Assembly: GCA_028278025.1 (NCBI GenBank)
Contig: JANQFE010000043.1
Coordinates: 1-61,159 of the forward strand
Length of the DNA: 61,159 nt
Direction of reading: 5' to 3'
Source: Thermodesulfobacteriota bacterium
GTDB taxonomy: Bacteria > Desulfobacterota > WTBG01 > CAIYCZ01 > CAIRTM01
Shown: positions 1 through 8,810 of the stretch, piece after piece
Layout of the letters: every line of letters begins with the position of its first letter
Position numbering within the stretch: the stretch's first letter is position 1
The notes under the pieces: model-generated
What the model was told of the DNA's origin: nothing
Seen by the model: only the letters and a program-made list of their open reading frames with translations
Database searches by the model: none
Position numbers and translations under genes: made by a program

Positions 1-99
1 TGTGTCTTATAGTATAGGCAATTGCTCACACCGCCCTTGCTGCTCAAAACCAAAGACCTTCACCGATCAACTGACAAATTAAAGTGTGACGCTGTACTA
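1..99. repeat. Right part of a TAGTAC-ended dispersed element (copy A)
   Basis: Only the right part is inside the window. Positions 42-99 match 45244-45301 at 57 of 58 bases, and the copy ends in GCTGTACTA, the reverse complement of the TAGTACAGC end seen at 40217. The GC-rich core around 24-41 (GCTCACACCGCCCTTGC) recurs at 22431-22447 and 40329-40344. The element carries no gene; it lies just beyond the 3' end of the PilZ gene. Confidence 0.75.
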
Positions 100-132
100 T
101 TATGTATCGGAACTTTCTTGGGATTTTAAAGA

Positions 133-492
133 TTAAAAGATGGCAAGGTCGTGGGATTTGGCTTTATCCTGTTTAATAATACCCATTATTTTATCATAAT
201 CTTCAGGGGAAATGTTTTCAAATTTAATCCCCATGCCTTTTGCAAAATAGCTTTTGTCAGCCTTATGTGTCGTTAAAACAACTTTTCCCTCGGCTTCAAT
301 CGGTTTGGACTCACCGGGAAGAGTCATTTTTATTAATACCTGCGTATCTAAGGGTAAGGGCGTGTCGGTTTTTATATATATTCCCCCCTTCTCAACCATA
401 AGAAGGCAGGATTTCAGAAATGTAGCAGTATCTCTGAAAATGATTTCAATTCTGGTATGTGCCCTGTTAGGAGGGCTTTTTTCATTATACAT
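133..492 (-). CDS. PilZ domain protein
   Basis: A small cytoplasmic protein of 119 residues that is essentially one PilZ domain, a c-di-GMP sensor module. An RxxxR element (RAHTR, residues 10-14) precedes the beta-barrel, followed by EKGGIYIKT and a KGMGIKF segment as in the PilZ subgroup common in myxobacteria and Desulfobacterota. The usual (D/N)xSxxG motif is reduced to EKGG, so c-di-GMP affinity is uncertain. The start at 492 has a GAGGT ribosome site 7 bases upstream; a longer frame exists but would run back into the tRNA-Ser gene. An HD-GYP protein at 10.9 kb is the other c-di-GMP-related gene here. Confidence 0.8.
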   Translation of the reverse strand: MYNEKSPPNRAHTRIEIIFRDTATFLKSCLLMVEKGGIYIKTDTPLPLDTQVLIKMTLPGESKPIEAEGKVVLTTHKADKSYFAKGMGIKFENISPEDYDKIMGIIKQDKAKSHDLAIF

Positions 493-589
493 GAAGCTTA
501 CCTCGGAGATCGTTTTTATCTGCCCCCTCAGGCAAACCCGGACAATAGGAATCAGGATGGGTGAAGAACGCGTTTTGTAGTAAATAAAG

Positions 590-679
590 CGGAGAGAGAG
601 GGATTCGAACCCTCGGTACACTTTTGGGTGTACACTCGCTTAGCAGGCGAGCGCCTTCAGCCGACTCGGCCATCTCTCC
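590..679 (-). tRNA. tRNA-Ser (anticodon GCU)
   Basis: Minus-strand cloverleaf with acceptor GGAGAGA (679-673) pairing with TCTCTCC (597-591), discriminator G at 590, anticodon stem CTCGC/GCGAG around loop CTGCTAA, a long variable arm typical of serine tRNA, and a T arm with GGTTCGAATCC. The CCA end is not encoded (CTT follows). It reads AGC/AGU codons. It lies 13 bases downstream of a second serine tRNA and downstream of serS on the same strand. Confidence 0.95.
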
Positions 680-692
680 GTTGTTATCTTAC

Positions 693-778
693 TGGCGGAG
701 GGAGTAGGATTCGAACCCACGGACGTTTCCGTCAACGGTTTTCAAGACCGCCGCCTTAAACCACTCGGCCATCCCTCC
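693..778 (-). tRNA. tRNA-Ser (anticodon UGA)
   Basis: Minus-strand tRNA with acceptor GGAGGGA (778-772) pairing with TCCCTCC (703-697), discriminator G at 696, and an encoded CCA at 695-693. The anticodon loop CTTGAAA gives UGA for UCA-type serine codons; a long variable arm is present. Unlike the neighbouring GCU tRNA, this gene encodes its CCA end. The tandem pair is followed on the same strand by the PilZ gene. Confidence 0.95.
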
Positions 779-830
779 CAGGTTTTTTATCATTCCCCGG
801 TATAATGGAACAATGTAATCACTTTCAGCA

Positions 831-952
831 GGGCTGTTGAAAAAGGTCCATCTACTGCGTTGTGCTCATCATTCGTCATTGCAATCCGCCGTGGCGGACT
901 ACATTCCTCATGATTGCGCACGCCTTGTAGCCGGGCATTTTTGAACAGCCCC
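831..952. repeat. 122-bp GGGCTGTT-ended MITE-like element, copy 1
   Basis: Bounded by near-perfect inverted ends: GGGCTGTTGAAAAA at 831-844 and, reverse-complemented, GGGGCTGTTCAAAAATG at 952-936. The interior has a GCCGTGGC inner palindrome around 888-899. A second copy lies at 57160-57282 in the opposite orientation with roughly 88% identity by eye. It has no transposase, so it looks like a non-autonomous element. A 70-codon reading frame over it is a by-product of the repeat and not a gene. Confidence 0.8.
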
Positions 953-1103
953 AAATAAATTACTTTTTCAACACTACCAGTACTAAAAACAAAAATTAAC
1001 ACTACTATCCGATTGAGTCAAGCGCATAAATAGTATGATTAATGTTTTATTAAAATAATTTATAAAATATAAAAAATATCATAATTTATCAATTCTATAT
1101 GCT

Positions 1104-2378
1104 TCACGCTATTCGTTCAAGACCGCCCATATATGGTTGCAAAGCCTGCGGGATACTAACACTGCCGTCCGCCTGCTGATAATTTTCAAGAAGTGCCACA
1201 AGCGTTCTGCCGACTGCCAGGCCGGAACCATTCAGGGTATGGACAAGTTCCGTTTTTTTATTTTCTTTTTTTCTATAGCGGATTGCGGCCCGGCGGGCCT
1301 GGAAGTCCTCAAAATTACTGCATGAGGAGATTTCGCGATAGACACTTTGAGCAGGCAGCCACACCTCGATATCATACGTTTTGGCAGCAGCAAATCCCAG
1401 ATCTCCGCTGCACAAGCAGGTAACCCGGTAATGGATGCCGAGTCTTTTAAGAACTTCTTCTGCATTTTGCAGCAGCAGTTCCAGTTCCTCATAAGAATGC
1501 TCGGGTTGTGTGAATTTAACCAATTCGATCTTATTAAACTGGTGCTGACGAATAAGTCCCCTGGTATCCTTACCATGTGAGCCGGCTTCACTTCTAAAGC
1601 AGGGGGTATAGGCAACATAGTAGATTGGTAAATCCTCTTCAGTAAGTATTTCGTCCTGGTACATATTGGTTACCGGAACCTCAGCGGTGGGGATTAAAAA
1701 GTAATCCCCACCTTCAATTTTAAACAGATCTTCCTCAAATTTAGGCAGTTGACCGGTACCGGTCATGGTTTTTCTGTTCACCATAAAAGGGGGCAAAACC
1801 TCAGTATAATGATGTTCTTTTGTATGCAGGTCCAGCATAAAGTTTATAAGAGCCCTTTCCAGCAATGCGCCGTGACCTTTTAAAAGACTAAAGCGGGCAC
1901 CTGCAATTTTTGCCGCTGTGTTAAAATCAAGGATTCCCATACTTTCGCCGATATCCCAGTGCGGCTTTGGGGTAAAGCTGAATTCAGGCGGCCGGCCCCA
2001 TGTCTTCACTACGGTATTGTCCTGGCTGGTTGTGCCGACAGGAACTGAATTGTGAGGCAGGTTGGGCATGGTAAGCAGGAAGGCCTCGGTATCCTGCTCT
2101 GCCTGTCGCAAATCTTCCTCCAGAGTTTTTATCTGTGCAGAAAGCTCTTTTAATTCAGCAAATCGGGCAGGATCAACCTCCTTTTTCTCTTTTTTTAATT
2201 GCCCGATTGCATCATTGGCCCTGTTACGCTGAGCCCGCAGCTTTTCAATTTTCTGCAGAATGCCTTTTCTGCGATCATTGATAGCCAGGAAAGCATCCAG
2301 TTTTACTTCAGAGCCCCGGGCAGCAAGCTTTTGTTCGACACTATCCGGGTGTTCACTTATAAACCTGATGTCAAGCAT
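1104..2378 (-). CDS. serS: Seryl-tRNA synthetase
   Basis: Class II synthetase (424 aa) that charges tRNA-Ser in the cytoplasm. Residues 1-100 form the coiled-coil arm that grips the long variable arm of tRNA-Ser. The catalytic core has TAEVP (231-235, serine binding), motif 2 starting [14 protein letters not shown] (261-274) and motif 3 [21 protein letters not shown] near the C-terminus. Length is normal for the family. The start has AAGGTGA 5 bases upstream. Two serine tRNA genes lie downstream on the same strand, so enzyme and substrate may be co-transcribed. Confidence 0.97.
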   Translation of the reverse strand: MLDIRFISEHPDSVEQKLAARGSEVKLDAFLAINDRRKGILQKIEKLRAQRNRANDAIGQLKKEKKEVDPARFAELKELSAQIKTLEEDLRQAEQDTEAFLLTMPNLPHNSVPVGTTSQDNTVVKTWGRPPEFSFTPKPHWDIGESMGILDFNTAAKIAGARFSLLKGHGALLERALINFMLDLHTKEHHYTEVLPPFMVNRKTMTGTGQLPKFEEDLFKIEGGDYFLIPTAEVPVTNMYQDEILTEEDLPIYYVAYTPCFRSEAGSHGKDTRGLIRQHQFNKIELVKFTQPEHSYEELELLLQNAEEVLKRLGIHYRVTCLCSGDLGFAAAKTYDIEVWLPAQSVYREISSCSNFEDFQARRAAIRYRKKENKKTELVHTLNGSGLAVGRTLVALLENYQQADGSVSIPQALQPYMGGLERIA

Positions 2379-2412
2379 GCGGTCACCTTGTGTTATTGTA
2401 ATCGGATAACGG

Positions 2413-2934
2413 TTAGGATGCCTGGAGCCATTGCTGGAATTCTCGGTAGCCTTTTGACTTCCATGCTTTTGCAGTTATCTCGGTAATAAAATCTATATAC
2501 AGACTATCTATAATGGTATTGAGAGCCTCAATACTGAACATGCGTCCAAAAAACTGTTCATCACTATCTTCTGCCCGGGGCATGTCAATCTTTAAACCGG
2601 ATACGGCATAACTGTCCGCACGCAGTGTAAAACACCAGGTGTTTTCACCTTTTTCAATCCTTACACGTGCTTCTTTCACTTTTTTACCTGTTTGAATCGC
2701 CTGTTTGAGGTCCTGGCTGGTGAAATCATCCCCTGAGAAAGAAACAGCGTTCGGAGCAGACTCTCTATCATCCTCAAGTACGATTTTGCCGTCAACCCAG
2801 AGTGAGAACTGTTTATCCGGGGAGGATATTGCAAACACACCGGCATTTTTATCGCTCTTATAACAGATATAGGTCAGAAAATCACGGCCAAAACCGGTCT
2901 GTTTTTGCAGGGCTTCTTTATCTACTGGGAACAT
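2413..2934 (-). CDS. rdgC: RdgC-like protein, C-terminal half
   Basis: 173 residues that follow the C-terminal half of E. coli RdgC, a ring-shaped DNA-binding protein that modulates RecA. The stretch [20 protein letters not shown] and the following residues match in order E. coli LVSEEITNHIEAGKVVTKLA and beyond, down to the FxxxF...[10 protein letters not shown] tail. It overlaps the gene for the N-terminal half by 17 bases in another frame, needing a +1 shift to join. An AAGGA lies 11 bases before its ATG, so it could also be translated on its own. The two together (376 aa) are slightly longer than E. coli RdgC (303 aa). Confidence 0.65.
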   Translation of the reverse strand: MFPVDKEALQKQTGFGRDFLTYICYKSDKNAGVFAISSPDKQFSLWVDGKIVLEDDRESAPNAVSFSGDDFTSQDLKQAIQTGKKVKEARVRIEKGENTWCFTLRADSYAVSGLKIDMPRAEDSDEQFFGRMFSIEALNTIIDSLYIDFITEITAKAWKSKGYREFQQWLQAS

Positions 2935-3529
2935 TGCCGGCTAAATCCTTTATGATGATGTTTTTATTGTCCGGTACGGGCGCAGCATCCTGATCATAGT
3001 ATACGAGTGGTAACAGCTTTATCTCAAATGACTGGAAAAAGAAATTAACAAATTCCTCATGTGCTTTTTTACTGCCCGCGCACAACAGCACAATGCCTGT
3101 GGAGGTGTTCCAGCACACATCATACAGGGACGGTACGGGCAGCATTTTTTTTAATAAGTTTTGACGTACCTCCTCCTTAAGCATATCCTTATCTTTTTTA
3201 TAGAGCCGTTCTTTTCCGGTAGCCTTTTTATACTTAATTTCTTCACGCAGAAAAGCTGCCTTCATAGTCAGAGAAGGGATGCGCCGTTCATCAATTCGCA
3301 GTGAAAAGACCAGATAGGGGGCCTTGAGAAAATGCAGGTTATCGAAGAAAGTCGACGCCATGTTTTCAGTTGAAACCCAGCCAAGTGATTTTTCGGTAAG
3401 ACTTGCAGGATCAATTTCTCTGAAAGAGTACTTTTTTAATTTCTCAAGAGCAAACTGCCGGATGTCCTCTGAAACATCACCAGCAGTTTTGTAGCGTATA
3501 TAGCTTATTGAACCGGAAATGAGACCCAT
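2918..3529 (-). CDS. rdgC: RdgC-like protein, N-terminal half
   Basis: 203 residues resembling the N-terminal half of RdgC: LGWVSTE near residue 49 (compare MGWVPP), an LRIDERRIPS segment matching the ARKEEKILPS region, the charged KDMLKEEVRQNLLKKMLP helix matching KDSLKDEVLHSLLPRAF, and a GIVLLCAGSKKAHE strand-helix matching GLIMVDCASAKKAE. The frame closes at a TAA directly after NVPSR, inside the overlap with the C-terminal half. It has a GGAG site 6 bases before the ATG. RdgC normally is one protein, so this is either a true split, a frameshifted gene, or a sequence error. Confidence 0.65.
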   Translation of the reverse strand: MGLISGSISYIRYKTAGDVSEDIRQFALEKLKKYSFREIDPASLTEKSLGWVSTENMASTFFDNLHFLKAPYLVFSLRIDERRIPSLTMKAAFLREEIKYKKATGKERLYKKDKDMLKEEVRQNLLKKMLPVPSLYDVCWNTSTGIVLLCAGSKKAHEEFVNFFFQSFEIKLLPLVYYDQDAAPVPDNKNIIIKDLAGNVPSR

Positions 3530-3620
3530 AGTGACTCCAGTATAGGTTTTTAGAACAGCTGTCCAAAATCATACATGATACAATCAAGGCAGGTAAATTT
3601 CAAGTAGGAATCAAAAAAAA

Positions 3621-4943
3621 TTATGCTGTTTTATTAAGCTTCTTTTGCCATGCACTGATGTCCTGCAGGGCTCTTTCGGTAAGGAGTCTTTTTTTCTTTT
3701 TCCGGGGAATCCTGCCTGGTAGGGGAGGGAGGATGCCGAAATTTGCATTCATCGGCTGAAAGTTTGCAGAAGCCGACTGCGTGATATATGAGAGCAGCCC
3801 GCCTATCATGGTAGTTGCCGGCGGAGATACCGGATCACCGTCCTGTGTATAGCGGCCGGCCTGGAGGCCTGCAACCAGTCCCATGGCAGCAGATTCTATG
3901 TAGCCTTCCACACCGGTTATCTGGCCGGCAAAGAAGATACGGGGTTGCGTTTTTAACTGCAGGCTTTTGAGAAGCAGCAGGGGTGCATGAAGGTAAGTGT
4001 TACGATGGAGGCTGCCATAGCGCACAAATTCAGCCTTTTTAAGTCCGGGTATCATGGAGAATACCCGTTTCTGCTCAGGCCAGGTGAGACGTGTCTGAAA
4101 GCCCACCAGATTATACAGGTTTGCTTCCTTGTTTTCCTGCCTGAGCTGTACTACAGCGTAGGGCTGCTGGCCGGTTTGCGGGTCGGTCAGGCCGACAGGT
4201 TTCATGGGTCCGTGGGCAAGGGTCTCGGGACCCCGCTCCGCCATCAATTCCACGGGCATGCAGCCTTCATAGGGCGTTAAGGTTTCAAACTCTTTCAGGG
4301 GCACTTTTTCTGCGTTAAGAAGCTCATTGATAAACATATAATATTCATCCTGAGACAGGGGGCAGTTGATATAGTCAGGGGTGCCTTTATTGTAGCGGGA
4401 AGCTCTAAATGTTTTATGCAGGTCAATAGAATCTGCTTCAACAATCGGTGAAATAGCATCATGGAAATACAGAAATTCTTTGCCAATGAGCCGGGTAAGG
4501 CCGGCAGCGCATGCATCTGACGTAAGAGGTCCTGTAGCGATGACACACACTTTGCTGTCAGGAATTGTTGTTATCTCTTCTCGTGCAACCGTAATGTTGG
4601 CTTTGCTTTCAATGGCCGCAGTGACATCTGATGCAAATTTTTTTCTGTCAACTGCGAGCGCTGCCCCTGCCGGGATCCGACAGTTGTCGGCATGCTGCAT
4701 TATAAGAGAGCCGCAACAGCGCAGTTCTTCCTTCAGGAGCCCTGAGGCGTTCTCCAGACTATTTGATCGCAGGGAGTTACTGCAGACAAGCTCAGCCAAA
4801 TCGGGATTTTTGTGTGCGGGGGAGAATAAGCCAGGTTTCATTTCATATAAAACTACCATGCACCCCTGTTTTGAGGCCTGCCATGCGGCTTCACAGCCGG
4901 CCAGACCCCCACCTATCACAATGATTTCTTTCTTAGAATTCAT
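3621..4943 (-). CDS. trmFO: Methylenetetrahydrofolate-tRNA (uracil-5-)-methyltransferase TrmFO
   Basis: FAD- and folate-dependent enzyme making 5-methyluridine at tRNA position 54. The 440-aa protein starts with the dinucleotide fold IIVIGGGLAGCEAAW, then AELVCSNSLRS containing the conserved cysteine of the family, and carries the GPMKPVGL and FAGQITGVEGYIESAAMG blocks typical of TrmFO/GidA-like enzymes. I chose the ATG at 4943 because the in-frame extension to 5072 is encoded by a dispersed intergenic repeat (peptide SFPRMQES) and not by family sequence. It is followed by rdgC on the same strand and preceded by topA. Confidence 0.95.
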   Translation of the reverse strand: MNSKKEIIVIGGGLAGCEAAWQASKQGCMVVLYEMKPGLFSPAHKNPDLAELVCSNSLRSNSLENASGLLKEELRCCGSLIMQHADNCRIPAGAALAVDRKKFASDVTAAIESKANITVAREEITTIPDSKVCVIATGPLTSDACAAGLTRLIGKEFLYFHDAISPIVEADSIDLHKTFRASRYNKGTPDYINCPLSQDEYYMFINELLNAEKVPLKEFETLTPYEGCMPVELMAERGPETLAHGPMKPVGLTDPQTGQQPYAVVQLRQENKEANLYNLVGFQTRLTWPEQKRVFSMIPGLKKAEFVRYGSLHRNTYLHAPLLLLKSLQLKTQPRIFFAGQITGVEGYIESAAMGLVAGLQAGRYTQDGDPVSPPATTMIGGLLSYITQSASANFQPMNANFGILPPLPGRIPRKKKKRLLTERALQDISAWQKKLNKTA

Positions 4944-4997
4944 AGGGTTTGTCTTCTGCACACCATTGCAACGCTGTGTGATTGCCTGAGGAAAGCA

Positions 4998-5075
4998 TCC
5001 GGTTGTTATTCCGGAATTCGCCTCCGGCGAATGTCCGGAATCCATGGATTCCTGCATGCGCGGGAATGACACATA
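4998..5075. repeat. Dispersed palindromic repeat (SFPRxxES-encoding type)
   Basis: Between topA and trmFO lies a run of short hairpins: ATTCCGGAATTCGCC folding back on GGCGAATGTCCGGAAT, then ATTCCTGCATGCGCGGGAAT. One frame reads SFPRMQES, the signature of a very common proteobacterial intergenic repeat. It artificially extends the trmFO reading frame by 43 codons. Confidence 0.65.
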
Positions 5076-5118
5076 AGGGGTTTAACAGCTTATGGGCTCA
5101 GCAGTTATTGTTACCTGT

Positions 5119-7434
5119 TCACGTTTCGCTTTTGTTTTGAACATCCGATATTGTTTTTTTGTATGTGCACGGCTTGGCAGGACACTTGATAACATGACCG
5201 TAACGCTTGGTGATTTTTTCTACAAGATAAGGCGAACTGCACTCAGGACACGTTTCGGCAACAGGTTTATCCCATGACGCGAAGGTACATTTTGGATAGT
5301 TTGAACAGCTGAAGAATATTTTTCCCCTGCGGGATTTTTTTTCCATCACTTCCCCGTCGGCACACTCAGGACAACTTATGCCCAGTGAAACAGGTTTATT
5401 GATGGGCCGAATAAATTTACAATCAGGATAGGCCGAGCAGCCCAAAAAGGGACCGTATCTACCCTGCCGCATCATTAAGGGGCTGCCGCACTTTTCACAT
5501 TTTTCCTCTGTGAGCTGGTTTTCCGGGGATTGTTCCTCGGGGTCGTTTTTTAAAGATTTTACAAAACGGCATTTTGGAAATCCACTGCAGGCATAAAAAC
5601 GGCCGTATCTGCCAAGCTTTATAACCAGAGGTTGTTCACACTGAGGACAAATATCATCTGTCTTTTCTGTTGTTATATCGGATTTCTGTATTTCTTTTTC
5701 CTTCTGATGTATGCGGGAGATAAACGGATCCCAGAAGTCTTTTACCGTGGGCTTCCACTGGGATTCCCCACGGGCAATTTCATCGAGCCGGTCTTCCAGG
5801 CGGGAGGTGAAATCATAATCAACGTATTGTGAGAAGTGATTAACCAGGAGGTCACTAACAATCATGCCGGTATCCTCCGGGTAGAAACGTTTTTTAATAA
5901 GTTTTACGTATTCTCTTTCCTGTAGAATGCTTATAATGCTGGCATAGGTTGAAGGTCTGCCGATACCGTACTCCTCAAGGGCCTTCACCAGGGATGCTTC
6001 CGTATAGCGGGGCGGGGGCTGGGTAAAATGCTGTTCAGGCAGCAGTTTTAAAAGTTTCAGTATTTGATTCTTTTCAAGCGGCGGTAGCATACCTGCCTCT
6101 TTTTTTTCTTCCCCGTTATCCCGGCCCTCGATGTACAGTTTCATAAAACCGGGAAACCGCAGCGTTGAGCCTGTTGCCCTGAAGACACAGGCATCCTTTG
6201 CCTGAATATCAACCGAGACAGAATCCAGAACGGCACGAGCCATCTGGCTGGCAACCGCACGCCGCCAGATAAGGTTGTAGAGTTTGAACTGGTCTTTGGT
6301 GAGAGATCCCTGGATGTCTTCCGGTATAAGGGTCACGTCTGTAGGACGGATTGCTTCATGAGCTTCCTGAACATTTTTTGACTTTTGGGCGAAGTGTCGA
6401 GGGGTTTTGAGAGCATATTCTGATCCGTATTTGGAAACGATAACCTGGTGGATATCATTGAGAGCACTTGCAGCAAGGTGCACGCTGTCTGTACGCATAT
6501 AGGTAATAAGACCCATGGTGCCTTTACCGACATCGATGCCTTCGTACAGTTTCTGGGCAATGGACATGCTTTTTTTGGCAGAAAATCCAAGCTTGCGTGA
6601 GGCCTCCTGCTGGAGCGTGCTGGTAATAAAGGGCGCTGGCGGGGTCCTTTTGATTTCCCGTTTTTGAACTTTTGCTACAGTGTAGTCAGAACCTTTCAGT
6701 TTTTCTATTATTTCGTCGGCCTGCTGTGCTTGCTGAATGGCCATTTTTTCAAGTTTTTTTCCGTCGACCTGAATGAGCTGGGCGTCAAAGGGGTTGTGAG
6801 TATCGGTTGGAGTGAGCTGCGCTTTGATGGTCCAGTATTCTTCCTGATTAAATGCTTTGATTTCTTTTTCCCGCTCACAGATAATACGCAGAGCTACTGA
6901 TTGAACTCTGCCGGCTGAAAGCCCATAGCGTATTTTTTTCCATAGAAATGGACTCAAGTTAAAGCCCACAAGATAATCAAGCACAACGCGGGCCTGCTGG
7001 GCATTAACGAGGTCTATGGAAATCTCCCCGGGATGCCGCAGTGCATCGTTGATGGCTTCTTTTGTGATTTCATGAAAGGTTATTCTTTTTACAGCATATT
7101 CCGACCCCCTTGTTTTTTTTGATTCGTCCGGTTTCAGTTTCAGGGCAGTTACCAGATGCCAGGCAATGGCTTCACCTTCGCGGTCAAGGTCGGTTGCCAG
7201 GTATACTGTTTTGCATCCTTTAAGGGCCTTTTTTATCTGGGTGATATGTTTTTTGCTTTCCGGGATAACCTCATACTTGGGAATTATGTCCTCTTCGATT
7301 TCTACCGACCCTTGTTTGCTTGGAAGAGCCCTGACATGTCCGACACAGGCCATCACGTTAAAATCTTTACCGAGAAATTTTGAAATAGTCTTAGCTTTAG
7401 CAGGTGACTCAACGATTACAAGTGATTTTTCCAT
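5119..7434 (-). CDS. topA: DNA topoisomerase I
   Basis: Type IA topoisomerase (771 aa) that relaxes negative supercoils. The Toprim domain starts SLVIVESPAKAKTI and has the metal-binding TDLDREGEA at 81-89; the catalytic tyrosine is Tyr312 in GLITYMRTDS. The C-terminus has four zinc-ribbon-like units with CPQC, CEKC, CPEC and CPEC pairs, the last one degenerate in its second half. It is the first gene before trmFO on the minus strand; dprA lies upstream, an arrangement (dprA-topA-trmFO) also seen in Firmicutes and Desulfobacterota. Confidence 0.97.
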   Translation of the reverse strand: MEKSLVIVESPAKAKTISKFLGKDFNVMACVGHVRALPSKQGSVEIEEDIIPKYEVIPESKKHITQIKKALKGCKTVYLATDLDREGEAIAWHLVTALKLKPDESKKTRGSEYAVKRITFHEITKEAINDALRHPGEISIDLVNAQQARVVLDYLVGFNLSPFLWKKIRYGLSAGRVQSVALRIICEREKEIKAFNQEEYWTIKAQLTPTDTHNPFDAQLIQVDGKKLEKMAIQQAQQADEIIEKLKGSDYTVAKVQKREIKRTPPAPFITSTLQQEASRKLGFSAKKSMSIAQKLYEGIDVGKGTMGLITYMRTDSVHLAASALNDIHQVIVSKYGSEYALKTPRHFAQKSKNVQEAHEAIRPTDVTLIPEDIQGSLTKDQFKLYNLIWRRAVASQMARAVLDSVSVDIQAKDACVFRATGSTLRFPGFMKLYIEGRDNGEEKKEAGMLPPLEKNQILKLLKLLPEQHFTQPPPRYTEASLVKALEEYGIGRPSTYASIISILQEREYVKLIKKRFYPEDTGMIVSDLLVNHFSQYVDYDFTSRLEDRLDEIARGESQWKPTVKDFWDPFISRIHQKEKEIQKSDITTEKTDDICPQCEQPLVIKLGRYGRFYACSGFPKCRFVKSLKNDPEEQSPENQLTEEKCEKCGSPLMMRQGRYGPFLGCSAYPDCKFIRPINKPVSLGISCPECADGEVMEKKSRRGKIFFSCSNYPKCTFASWDKPVAETCPECSSPYLVEKITKRYGHVIKCPAKPCTYKKTISDVQNKSET

Positions 7435-7502
7435 ATAGTACTACCTTGTATTGCTTTATCTAACGAACTGTTTTTTTACAGCGACAATCCTATAACATGA
7501 TG

Positions 7503-7556
7503 TCGGATTCTGGATATTGGAAAAAAATGAATATGTCCAGTATCCAGCAGCTCATT
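7503..7556. repeat. Degenerate CTGGATACTGG-type heptad repeat
   Basis: The topA-dprA gap contains TCTGGATATTGG and, 20 bases on, TCCAGTATCCAGCAGC in the other orientation. The same words recur at 9643-9690, 20490-20553, 50418-50505 and 54272-54300. No gene is seen in the gap. Confidence 0.5.
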
Positions 7557-7623
7557 CCAATTGCATGGTTTTAAGAAGTTTTATGGGCAAAACATATTAA
7601 CGAATGCATCTAACATGAAACCC

Positions 7624-8721
7624 TTAACATCTCACAAATCTTTTACCCGGCAGTTGTTTTACCATGCTGTTCATCTCAAGCTCAAGCAGTATTGATGAAA
7701 TACGGCTGATTGAAAAATTTGAGCCTACTATAAGTTCATCAATGTGTACAGGCTCATTTTGTATCAGAGCATATATTTCCTGCGCTTCAAGATTAAGCCT
7801 CGGAGGTGCTGCAATGGTCTCTTCTTCGGCCTGTTTTGGACACGCATTAATTTTGAACTGTAATTCCTCAAGTATATCCTGGGCACTTTCCACGAGTTTT
7901 GCACCACTGCGCAACAGGCTGTGAGTCCCTTTGCTTTTGTACGAGTAGACATTTCCCGGTATTGCAAAGACATCTCTTCCCTGATCCAGTGCAAGCCGGG
8001 CAGTGATCAGTGAACCGCTTTTAGGGCTGGCTTCAGCCACCAGCACACCCTGGGACAGGCCGCTTATAATCCTGTTTCTGGCAGGAAAGTTATAACTATG
8101 GGGCTCGGTTCCCATTGGGTACTCTGAAACCACGGCTCCATGTGAGGCAATAGCATCATAGAGCCTGCTGTTTTCCGGGGGATATACAACATCAATTCCC
8201 GAACCAAGCACGGCAATGGTTCGGCCCTTTACAGATAGTGCTCCCTGGTGGGCATACGAATCGATTCCGCGGGCCATACCGCTAACAATCGTAACACCTC
8301 GGGAAGCAAGGCTGCGGCTTATCTCCTCTGTTGCCCGGGTGCCATATTCTGAGGCATAGCGTGAGCCGACAATTGCAACAGCATCTCTATCCTCTTTTTT
8401 TAACGCTCCCTTTACGTACAGAAAAGGAGGTGGGTCATAGATGTTTCGTAAATTTTCAGGATAGTATGGGGAATTAAGAGTAATGAGTGTTATATTGTTT
8501 GATTCAATGAGCTTCAGCTCCCGGTCTATCTCCGGGTTCGGCCTGAAGCTGTTAATAGCCTCAATTGCTTTGGTGGTTATTCCCGCTACTTTCCTGAGCT
8601 CATCAGGGTCTGCTTGAAAAATTTTTTCAGGAGACTTAAAATATGTGATTAAATTCCTGTAAATTACATTTCCAATACCAAAGGTAAACCGCAGTGCAAT
8701 CCAATAGTAAAGCTTTTCCAC
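7624..8721 (-). CDS. dprA: DNA-processing protein DprA
   Basis: Single-strand DNA binding protein that loads RecA on incoming DNA during transformation. The Rossmann core runs from VAIVGSRYASEYG through GMARGIDSYAHQGAL, VLGSGIDVVYPPENS and FPARNRIISGLSQGVLVAEA; SGSLITARLALDQGRDVFAIPG closes it. A C-terminal winged-helix segment (LIVGSNFSISRISSILLELE) follows. I place the start at GTG 8721, which has GAGGGG 8 bases upstream, giving 365 aa; an ATG 11 codons upstream lacks a good ribosome site. Next gene upstream is tatD. Confidence 0.93.
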   Translation of the reverse strand: MEKLYYWIALRFTFGIGNVIYRNLITYFKSPEKIFQADPDELRKVAGITTKAIEAINSFRPNPEIDRELKLIESNNITLITLNSPYYPENLRNIYDPPPFLYVKGALKKEDRDAVAIVGSRYASEYGTRATEEISRSLASRGVTIVSGMARGIDSYAHQGALSVKGRTIAVLGSGIDVVYPPENSRLYDAIASHGAVVSEYPMGTEPHSYNFPARNRIISGLSQGVLVAEASPKSGSLITARLALDQGRDVFAIPGNVYSYKSKGTHSLLRSGAKLVESAQDILEELQFKINACPKQAEEETIAAPPRLNLEAQEIYALIQNEPVHIDELIVGSNFSISRISSILLELEMNSMVKQLPGKRFVRC

Positions 8722-8810
8722 ACGAATAGCCCCTCTTTTTTTGTTTGAAAACACAAGCTAGAGTGATATCCTTCAGAAAAACAAAAGTCAAGGATATTTT
8801 CACTGCTTTT

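Noticed and set aside
790..1002. 70-codon reading frame on the minus strand
   Set aside because: It is wholly within and around the 122-bp inverted repeat element, has no ribosome site and no protein family features.
4944..5072. N-terminal extension of TrmFO
   Set aside because: Encoded by a common palindromic repeat (SFPRMQES peptide); the family start MNSKKEIIVIGGG lies at 4943.
6664..6900. Plus-strand frame opposite topA
   Set aside because: Antisense to well-conserved topoisomerase sequence, with no independent support.
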